This document shows positions 58,542 to 64,000 of a stretch of 64,000 nucleotides of DNA, one piece after another; the stretch's first letter is position 1; each line of letters starts with the position of its first letter. The notes beneath the pieces were generated by a model. The model was not told where the DNA came from. It saw nothing but the letters and a program-made list of their open reading frames with translations, and did not search any database. Source of the stretch: Saccharothrix longispora (lineage in GTDB: Bacteria; Actinomycetota; Actinomycetes; Mycobacteriales; Pseudonocardiaceae); the NCBI RefSeq assembly GCF_030852425.1, contig NZ_NSDM01000001.1, positions 558,001-622,000 of the forward strand, in the 5' to 3' direction. The translations under genes were made by a program, and so were the position numbers.

Positions 58542-59189
58542 GTGGATGCGGTGGTGTTCGACCTGGACGGCGTGCTCGTGGACTCCGAGACCGTGTGGGA
58601 CGAGGTGAGGCGGGCGTTCGCGACGGCGCACGGCGGCACGTGGACCCCGGCGGCGACGCGGGCGATGCAGGGCATGAGCACCCCCGAGTGGGGCGCCTAC
58701 CTGGTCGAGGAGGTCGGCGTCCGGCTGTCCCCGGAGGACGCGGCGGCCGGCGTGATCGCCGAGATGGACCGCCGCTACGAGGCCGGTCCCCCGGTCCTGC
58801 CGCACGCCGTGGACGTGGTGCGCGCCGTCGCCGCGAGGTGGCCCGTGGCCATCGCCAGCTCGTCGCCGCCGAGCCTGATCGAGGCGTTCCTGCGCGCGAC
58901 GGACCTGACCGGGGTCGTGCCCGTGGTGGTGTCCAGCGAGGCGGCGGGCGCGGGCAAACCCGCACCGGACGTGTACCTGCTGGCGTGCGCGGGGCTCGGC
59001 GTGGAACCGACCCGCAGCGCCGCCGTGGAGGACTCGACGAACGGCCTGCGCGCCGCCCTGGCCGCCGGGATGGCGGTGTACGCGGTGCCGAACCCCCACT
59101 TTCCGCCCGCCCCGGAGGTGCTGGCGGAGGTGACGGTGCTGCACGGGATCGAAGACCTGCCGGGCGCGCTGGGGGTGCCGCGGTCCTAG
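58542..59189 (+). CDS. HAD hydrolase, beta-phosphoglucomutase-like
   Basis: A 215-residue HAD protein. Motif 1 is VVFDLDGVLVDSETVW with the nucleophile and acid Asp; motif 2 Ser is in VAIASSSPPSLIEA; motif 3 Lys is in GKPAPDVYLLAC; motif 4 is AAVEDSTNGLRAALAAG. The four-helix C1 cap is of the phosphoglucomutase/phosphatase kind. It acts on a sugar phosphate or similar small phosphate ester. TACGGT lies 7 nt before the GTG (leaderless), and the PHO box upstream suggests induction by phosphate starvation. Confidence 0.92.
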   Translation: MDAVVFDLDGVLVDSETVWDEVRRAFATAHGGTWTPAATRAMQGMSTPEWGAYLVEEVGVRLSPEDAAAGVIAEMDRRYEAGPPVLPHAVDVVRAVAARWPVAIASSSPPSLIEAFLRATDLTGVVPVVVSSEAAGAGKPAPDVYLLACAGLGVEPTRSAAVEDSTNGLRAALAAGMAVYAVPNPHFPPAPEVLAEVTVLHGIEDLPGALGVPRS

Positions 59190-59199
59190 CGTTCACCCC

Positions 59200-59928
59200 A
59201 TGGACCAACGGGTAGCGGTGGTGACCGGGGCGGCTCAGGGGATCGGGGCCCGGGTGGCGGCGGTGTTGCGGGCGGACGGGTACGAGGTCGTCGGGTTCGA
59301 CCTGCGGGAGACCCCCGGCGGGGTGGTGGGGGACGTGACGTCGCCCGACGACGTGGCCCGGGTCGCCGACCGGGTCGGCGGTCGGGTCGACGTGCTGGTC
59401 AACAACGCGGGCATCTCGGGGATCGCGCCGTTCGAGGACGTGCCGCTGGAGGACTGGCAGCGGATGCTGGCGGTGAACCTCACCGGGCCGTTCCTGCTCA
59501 CGCAGGCGCTCGGACGGGTGATGCTGGCGCGGAACAGCGGGTCGGTGGTCAACATCGCGTCCGTCGCCGGGCTGCGCGGCGTGGCGGACCGGGCGGCCTA
59601 CAACACGACCAAGCACGGGCTGATCGGGATGACGCGCACGCTCGCCGTCGAGTGGGGCGGCCGGGGTGTGCGGGTCAACGCGGTGTGCCCCGGCTGGGTG
59701 AAGACCGAGATGGACGTCGCGGACCAGGCCGGCGGGCACTACTCCGACCAGGACATCACCGACCACGTGCCGATGGGCCGCTTCGCCTCCCCGGACGACA
59801 TCGCGCAGGCCGTGTCGTTCCTCGCCGACCCCGCGCGGAGCGGGTTCGTCAACGGGGTCGCGCTGCCCGTGGACGGCGGGTGGACCGCCGACGGGTCCTG
59901 GCAGTCGCTGCGCCTCGGCAAGAGGTGA
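59200..59928 (+). CDS. Short-chain dehydrogenase/reductase
   Basis: A 242-residue classical SDR. The cofactor motif is VVTGAAQGIGARVAAVL, followed by DVLVNNAGISGIAPF, the catalytic Ser in IASVAGLRGVAD, and YNTTKHGLIGM with the Tyr-Lys pair. The C-terminal VNGVALPVDGGWTADGS is typical of FabG-like enzymes. An Asp after the second strand (VVGFDLRE) favours NAD over NADP. The substrate is not evident. It starts 10 nt after the HAD gene, yet has its own TAGCGT hexamer 7 nt before the ATG. Confidence 0.93.
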   Translation: MDQRVAVVTGAAQGIGARVAAVLRADGYEVVGFDLRETPGGVVGDVTSPDDVARVADRVGGRVDVLVNNAGISGIAPFEDVPLEDWQRMLAVNLTGPFLLTQALGRVMLARNSGSVVNIASVAGLRGVADRAAYNTTKHGLIGMTRTLAVEWGGRGVRVNAVCPGWVKTEMDVADQAGGHYSDQDITDHVPMGRFASPDDIAQAVSFLADPARSGFVNGVALPVDGGWTADGSWQSLRLGKR

Positions 59929-60021
59929 GGCGAGAGGCGTGATCCGCGCCACACCGATGTGCCCGCAGGGTGGTGGTCGCGTCCTACTCCGTGATCCGGT
60001 CGACGGGGAACAGGGGGACGC

Positions 60022-60582
60022 GTGAGCGGGACGTGGGTGCGCGGGACGGCGGCGGTGCTGGCCGCACTGGTCGCGGCGACGGCGCTGGTGGGCTGCTCGT
60101 CGAACTCGAGGGCGAAGGGCGGGTCGACCACGGTCAAGAGCACCAAGGGCGCGAACAGGACGAGCAGCGCCCGGAAGGCCGCCGGGAAGTGCGCGGACCT
60201 GGAGGTGTCCACCGGTCCGGGGTCGCCGGCGGAGGACGGTCGGCAGGTGCTGCTGATCGTGTTCACCAACCGCGGCACGGCCGAGTGCACCCTGGCGGGC
60301 TACCCCGGCGTGCGGCTGGACGGCGCGGACGGGCTCGGCTGGGACGTCGTGCGCAGGCAGGGCGCCGACTCCCCCGCGCTGACCCTGCGCCCGCGGGGGA
60401 AGGCGGCGGCCACGCTGACCTACGCGCCGCAGCCCGACGGCTGGGAGGTGCGCAGGCTGCTGGTCACACCACCGGACACCACCGCGACCCGGGAACTGGC
60501 CTGGCCCGCGGGCCGCGTGCTGCTCCAGAACGGGGCGACGCACCCGGCCACCCACGTCGGGCAGGTCGTCGCCCACGGCTGA
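60022..60582 (+). CDS. DUF4232 lipoprotein
   Basis: A 186-residue exported lipoprotein. The signal peptide ends with the lipobox LVGC (about residue 25), followed by a Ser/Lys/Thr-rich spacer. The DUF4232 domain starts at CADLEVSTGPGS and contains VLLIVFTNRGTAECTLAGYPGVRL and the closing VLLQNGATHPATHV; its two Cys should be disulfide-bonded. The domain is beta-sandwich-like, widespread in actinobacterial lipoproteins, with no known activity. A perfect palindrome follows the gene. Confidence 0.88.
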   Translation: MSGTWVRGTAAVLAALVAATALVGCSSNSRAKGGSTTVKSTKGANRTSSARKAAGKCADLEVSTGPGSPAEDGRQVLLIVFTNRGTAECTLAGYPGVRLDGADGLGWDVVRRQGADSPALTLRPRGKAAATLTYAPQPDGWEVRRLLVTPPDTTATRELAWPAGRVLLQNGATHPATHVGQVVAHG

Positions 60583-60605
60583 GCGGTCCACGGCCGGCCC
60601 CCGGG

Positions 60606-60641
60606 GACCGGTGGCCTCCCCGCGCGGGGAGGCCACCGGTC
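60606..60641. terminator. Bidirectional terminator: perfect 36-bp palindrome
   Basis: A 36-bp perfect palindrome (left half GACCGGTGGCCTCCCCGC) lies between two convergent genes, 23 bp after one stop and 10 bp after the other. As RNA it folds to a 16-bp stem with a CGCG loop from either strand. Confidence 0.88.
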
Positions 60642-60651
60642 ACGAAGTGCG

Positions 60652-61743
60652 TCAGCGCTCCACGTCGCCGCGGATGAACGCCTCGACGGCCTCGTGCGCC
60701 GCGGAGTCCGAGTACTGCTCCGGCGGGGACTTCATGAAGTACGACGACGCCGACAGGATCGGGCCGCCGATGCCCCGGTCGAGGGCGATCTTCGCGGCGC
60801 GCACCGCGTCGATGATGATGCCCGCGGAGTTCGGGGAGTCCCAGACCTCCAGCTTGTACTCCAGGTTCAGCGGCACGTCGCCGAACGCGCGACCCTCCAG
60901 CCGCACGTACGCCCACTTGCGGTCGTCCAGCCAGGACACGTAGTCCGACGGGCCGATGTGGACGTTGCGCTTGCCCATGTCGCGGTCGACCTGCGAGGTG
61001 ACGGCCTGGGTCTTGGAGACCTTCTTGGACTCCAGGCGCTCCAGTTCCTTCATGTTGAGGAAGTCCATGTTGCCGCCCACGTTCAGCTGCATGGTGCGGT
61101 CGAGCTGGACGCCCCGGTCCTCGAACAGCCTCGCCAGCACGCGGTGCGTGATGGTGGCGCCGACCTGGGACTTGATGTCGTCGCCGACGATCGGCACGCC
61201 CGCGGCGCGGAACTTCTCCGCCCACTCCGGGTCGGAGGCGATGAACACCGGCAGCGCGTTGACGAACGCCACGCCCGCGTCGATGGCGGCCTGCGCGTAG
61301 AACCGGTCCGCGTCCTCCGAGCCCACCGGCAGGTAGGAGACCAGCACGTCGACCTCGGCCTCGCGCAGCGCCGCGACGACGTCCACCGGCTGCTCGTCGG
61401 ACTCCTCGATGGTCTCCCGGTAGAACCGGCCGAGCCCGTCGAGCGTGGGCCCGCGCTGCACGGTGACGCCGAGCGGCGGAACGTCGGCGATCTTGATCGT
61501 GTTGTTCTCGCTGGCGCCGATGGCCTCGGACAGGTCCGTGCCGACCTTCTTGGCGTCCACGTCGAACGCGGCGACGAACTCGACGTCGCGGACGTGGTAG
61601 TCGCCGAACCGGACGTGCATGAGACCCGGCACCTTGGTGTTCGGGTCGGCGTCGCGGTAGTAGTGGACACCCTGCACCAGCGACGCCGCGCAGTTGCCGA
61701 CCCCGACGATGGCCACTCGAACGGTGCGGCGGTTGTCGCCCAT
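60652..61743 (-). CDS. ino1: Inositol-3-phosphate synthase
   Basis: A 363-residue enzyme that converts glucose 6-phosphate to 1L-myo-inositol 1-phosphate with NAD, the first step to phosphatidylinositol and mycothiol in actinobacteria. The NAD motif is [20 protein letters not shown], and the family landmarks [50 protein letters not shown] and [17 protein letters not shown] are present. The ATG follows AAGGAGGA; the longer frame lacks a ribosome site and runs back toward padR. It is co-transcribed with padR, 29 nt upstream. Confidence 0.97.
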   Translation of the reverse strand: MGDNRRTVRVAIVGVGNCAASLVQGVHYYRDADPNTKVPGLMHVRFGDYHVRDVEFVAAFDVDAKKVGTDLSEAIGASENNTIKIADVPPLGVTVQRGPTLDGLGRFYRETIEESDEQPVDVVAALREAEVDVLVSYLPVGSEDADRFYAQAAIDAGVAFVNALPVFIASDPEWAEKFRAAGVPIVGDDIKSQVGATITHRVLARLFEDRGVQLDRTMQLNVGGNMDFLNMKELERLESKKVSKTQAVTSQVDRDMGKRNVHIGPSDYVSWLDDRKWAYVRLEGRAFGDVPLNLEYKLEVWDSPNSAGIIIDAVRAAKIALDRGIGGPILSASSYFMKSPPEQYSDSAAHEAVEAFIRGDVER

Positions 61744-61772
61744 GCCGAGTCCTCCTTCTTGTTCTGCTTGGT

Positions 61773-62324
61773 TCATTCGTCCCGCTCGCGCTGTTCGGCC
61801 TGTTCGGTCGCGATCAGCTCGTTCAACCACCGCACCTCGCGCTCGGAGCTCTCCAGCCCGAGCCGGTGCAGCTCCCGCGTGTAGCGGTCGATCCGCTCAC
61901 TGGTCGCCGATAATGAGGTGCGCAGCCCCTCGCGGCGCTCCTCGACCCGCCTGCGGCGGCCTTCGAGGATGCGCATCCTGATGTCGGCGGGGGTGCGGGA
62001 GAAGAACGCCAGGTGGACGCCGAACGAGTCGTCGTCCCACGTCTGGGGACCGGCGTTGGCCAGCAGGTCGGCGAACCTCTCCTTGCCCTCCGCGGTGAGC
62101 TTGTAGACCTTGCGCGCCCGGCGCCCCCAGCGGACGGAGTCCGCCTCGGGCACTTCCTCGACGATGAGCCCGCCACGTTGCAACTTGCGCAGCGTGGGGT
62201 ACAGCGTCCCGTAGGAGAACGCCCGGAACGCCCCCAGCAGCTCGTGCAGGCGCTTGCGCAGCTCGTAGCCGTGCATGGGCGCCTCGTGCAGCAGCCCGAG
62301 GATCGCGAACTCCAGCACCGGCAC
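61773..62324 (-). CDS. PadR family transcriptional regulator
   Basis: A 183-residue regulator. The PadR winged HTH is at the N-terminus ([54 protein letters not shown]). The C-terminal half forms long dimerisation helices ([30 protein letters not shown]). It is next to ino1 in many actinobacteria, so it may control inositol synthesis. A TATCG-3-CGATA dyad lies 49 bp upstream of its GTG, as expected for autoregulation. Confidence 0.92.
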   Translation of the reverse strand: MPVLEFAILGLLHEAPMHGYELRKRLHELLGAFRAFSYGTLYPTLRKLQRGGLIVEEVPEADSVRWGRRARKVYKLTAEGKERFADLLANAGPQTWDDDSFGVHLAFFSRTPADIRMRILEGRRRRVEERREGLRTSLSATSERIDRYTRELHRLGLESSEREVRWLNELIATEQAEQRERDE

Positions 62325-62372
62325 CTCCCCGCCCGATGAGCCCTGCCCGTACGCCGATGGGTGTGGCGAGTA

Positions 62373-62385
62373 TATCGGCGCGATA
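62373..62385 (-). promoter_or_regulatory. PadR-type operator dyad
   Basis: TATCG-GCG-CGATA is a perfect dyad in the 170-bp gap between padR and the divergent DUF5318 gene, in a short AT-richer patch (GTATATC...GATACAT). PadR proteins in actinobacteria bind similar sequences. It probably governs padR-ino1. Confidence 0.6.
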
Positions 62386-62494
62386 CATCCGCGCGCGCAT
62401 TCCCGGTGTCGCGTGGCACACAGCGACCCCTGCCTTCGGCGCGCTGCCCTGAACGGCCCATCGAACGGTCGGGGGCGCCACGTACTCTGGTCGC

Positions 62495-62899
62495 GTGTCG
62501 ACCCAACGCCAGGTCGTGGACTACGCGCTGCAGCGCCGTGCGCTGCTGGCGGAGGTCTACGCGGGCCGAGTGGGCACGATGGAGGTGTGCGACGCGAGCC
62601 CGTACCTGCTGCGAGCTGCGAAGTTCCACGGCCGACCGAGCGACGTGACCTGCCCGGTGTGCCGCAAGGAACCGCTCACCCACGTGTCCTGGGTCTACGG
62701 CGACGAGCTCAAGCACGCGGCCGGGTCCGCGCGCACCGCCGAGGAGCTCACGCGGATGGCGACCCTCTTCGAGGAGTTCACCGTGTACGTCGTCGAGGTC
62801 TGCCGCACATGTAGTTGGAACCACCTGGTGCAGTCATACGTCCTGGGAACGCGTGGCCTGAACTCTCGCAAGCCGCGCAGGAGGACCGCGGCGGAGTGA
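62495..62899 (+). CDS. DUF5318 family protein
   Basis: A 134-residue cytoplasmic protein with a zinc-ribbon-like Cys pattern: VTCPVCRKEPLTHVSWVYG and VVEVCRTCSWNHLVQSYVLG. It is highly conserved between padR-ino1 and the PBP gene in many actinobacteria; its function is unknown. The N-terminal YALQRRALLAEVYAGRVGTMEVCD is also typical. TACTCT lies 6 nt before the GTG, so the mRNA is probably leaderless. Confidence 0.9.
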   Translation: MSTQRQVVDYALQRRALLAEVYAGRVGTMEVCDASPYLLRAAKFHGRPSDVTCPVCRKEPLTHVSWVYGDELKHAAGSARTAEELTRMATLFEEFTVYVVEVCRTCSWNHLVQSYVLGTRGLNSRKPRRRTAAE

Positions 62900-62993
62900 A
62901 CCCGCTCCGACCGCGGACGCAGTTCCACCGAGGACCTGCGGCGTACGACCACCGAACCGCGTGCGCCCGCACGCCGGTCTTGGAGGCCATTTC

Positions 62994-64000
62994 GTGAACG
63001 ACCAGCATGACGACAGGCAACGTGGCGGGGAGCCGCAGTGGCCGACCGGGGAGGACCCGGACGGCGGCGTGCAGCCACCTCGGCGTGGCGCCGGGAATCA
63101 GCCGGAGCGTCCGAACACCCCGCCAGGTGGTTTCGCGCGCCCCGACGCCCCGCGGCACGGCACCCCACCGGGCGGCTTCTCCCGCCCCGGCGGCGGTCCG
63201 CCGGCCGGAGGTGCGCCGGGCGGTCCGCCTCCCGGCGGAACCCCTCCGGGTGGAATGCCCTCGGGTGGCATCCCCTCGGGAGGCATCCCCCGCGGCGCCC
63301 AGCCCCCACGTCGCCCCAACGGCCCCGGAGCACCCGGAGGCATCCCCGGCGCGCCCGGCAACGGCCGTCCCGGCGCGCCCGGTGGCAGGCCCGGCGGTCC
63401 GGCCGGTCCCGGCGCGGCGGCCGGCAGCGTGCCCGGCGGCCCGCCCCAGCGACCCTCGACGCCCCCCGGCGGCGTGCGGCGTCCCGGTGGCCCGGTCGGG
63501 CCCGGCGCCCCCGTCGGTCCCGGCGGACGACCGCCCGTCGGCGGCCCCGGCGGACCGCGCCGCCCCGGTGGTCCCGGTCCGGAGCGCCGCCCCGGCGAGG
63601 AGCCGACCGACCTCCTGCCGCCCGTGCAGCAGAGCACGCCGCGCGAGCCCCAGCTCCTCACGCACCGCGAGGACGAGGTCGAGGTCGAGCCGTTCTACGA
63701 CGACGAGTACGACGAGGAGCTGACCGAGGCGGAGGCCCGCGTCGTGCGCCGGAAGAGGATCTGGCGCCGCGTGCGCCGCACCACCTACGTGGCGCTCGGC
63801 CTGATGATGCTCGCCCCGGTGGTCGCCTTCGCGATCGCCTACCAGGTGGTCGAGGTGCCGATCCCGGAGGAGATCGCCGCCCAGCAGGGCAAGGCGATCT
63901 CGATCCGCTACTCGGACGGCTCGGAGATGGTCCGGATCGCGAGCGGTGAGGCCAACCGCACGATGATCAAGTACGAGGACCTGCCGGACTCCATCAAGCA
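62994..64000 (+). CDS. Class A penicillin-binding protein (PonA type), N-terminal part
   Basis: The frame starts at a GTG with GGAGG 7 nt upstream and runs off the window after about 335 residues. The first 215 residues are an unusually long, disordered Gly/Pro/Arg-rich cytoplasmic region (PPGGF, PGGIP, APGG-type units). An acidic stretch (DEVEVEPFYDDEYDEEL) and a basic one (RRKRIWRRVRR) come before the single membrane helix (TYVALGLMMLAPVVAFAIAY). Outside, VPIPEEIAAQQGKAISIRYSDG and MIKYEDLPDSIK match the start of PonA1-like proteins. The transglycosylase and transpeptidase domains are beyond the edge. The tail probably docks division or elongation partners. Confidence 0.88.
   Translation, partial: MNDQHDDRQRGGEPQWPTGEDPDGGVQPPRRGAGNQPERPNTPPGGFARPDAPRHGTPPGGFSRPGGGPPAGGAPGGPPPGGTPPGGMPSGGIPSGGIPRGAQPPRRPNGPGAPGGIPGAPGNGRPGAPGGRPGGPAGPGAAAGSVPGGPPQRPSTPPGGVRRPGGPVGPGAPVGPGGRPPVGGPGGPRRPGGPGPERRPGEEPTDLLPPVQQSTPREPQLLTHREDEVEVEPFYDDEYDEELTEAEARVVRRKRIWRRVRRTTYVALGLMMLAPVVAFAIAYQVVEVPIPEEIAAQQGKAISIRYSDGSEMVRIASGEANRTMIKYEDLPDSIK

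Overview
The window is high-GC actinobacterial DNA (GC-rich third codon positions, GTG starts, GTGA/ATGA gene overlaps) and most resembles a Pseudonocardiales chromosome of the Saccharothrix/Actinosynnema/Lentzea kind. The block inositol-3-phosphate synthase, PadR, DUF5318 protein and bifunctional penicillin-binding protein at the right end, with GTP-type pckG and trmB further left, suggests an origin-proximal core region. I see no rRNA, tRNA, CRISPR array, prophage or classical antibiotic gene cluster. The organism assignment is an inference from gene content, not from a marker gene.

Layout. 1-2220: a TetR gene (cut by the window edge) divergent from an SCP2 lipid-binding protein and an acyl-CoA dehydrogenase, with a dyad operator between. 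2672-3722: a complete IS30-family element with inverted ends and a 3-bp target duplication. 3829-8845: a VOC protein, a MerR regulator, and a branched-chain 2-oxoacid dehydrogenase operon (E1 alpha, E1 beta, E2). 9300-16991: M20 peptidase, HIT-like protein with a coupled 36-residue ORF, a GH63-type glucosidase, and an amino-acid ABC importer. 17046-25716: a beta-repeat membrane protein, a ROK sugar kinase, a MctP/DUF3311 monocarboxylate transporter with its GntR regulator, a secreted C15-like protein with serine in place of the catalytic cysteine, and a septum-formation-type lipoprotein.

25763-31825: pckG with an intrinsic terminator, a MerR/GyrI-like pair, a GNAT, and an HTH(DUF5753)-DUF397 pair. 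31943-35666: a tightly coupled operon of two dynamin-like GTPases with a small GrpE-like protein between them. 35754-44730: membrane protein, two-component system, nitrilase, TetR/SDR pair, HAD phosphatase, and two paralogous ABC ATPases sharing one permease. 44748-53416: orphan mycosin-like protease, trmB, a divergent bacterial nitric oxide synthase, a 32-residue membrane peptide, an orphan histidine kinase, a TP-repeat protein, and an amidohydrolase. 53379-58447: an SDR and two paralogous Tat-exported PhoX phosphatases, each preceded by a recognisable PHO box. 58542-64000: HAD, SDR, DUF4232 lipoprotein, ino1-padR, DUF5318, and the N-terminal third of a class A PBP.

Shared logic. Carbon/energy genes (bkd, pckG, mctP, ABC importer, ROK) and envelope genes (PhoX, PBP, mycosin, dynamins) dominate, mostly in short operons with a local regulator whose operator can be read beside it. 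At least 14 genes appear to be transcribed as leaderless mRNAs: a TAnnnT hexamer sits 6-8 nt before the start codon. The most unusual items are the NOS homologue with a rewritten heme-ligand loop and no pterin-site motif, the Ser-for-Cys C15-like protein, and the dynamin/GrpE-like operon.
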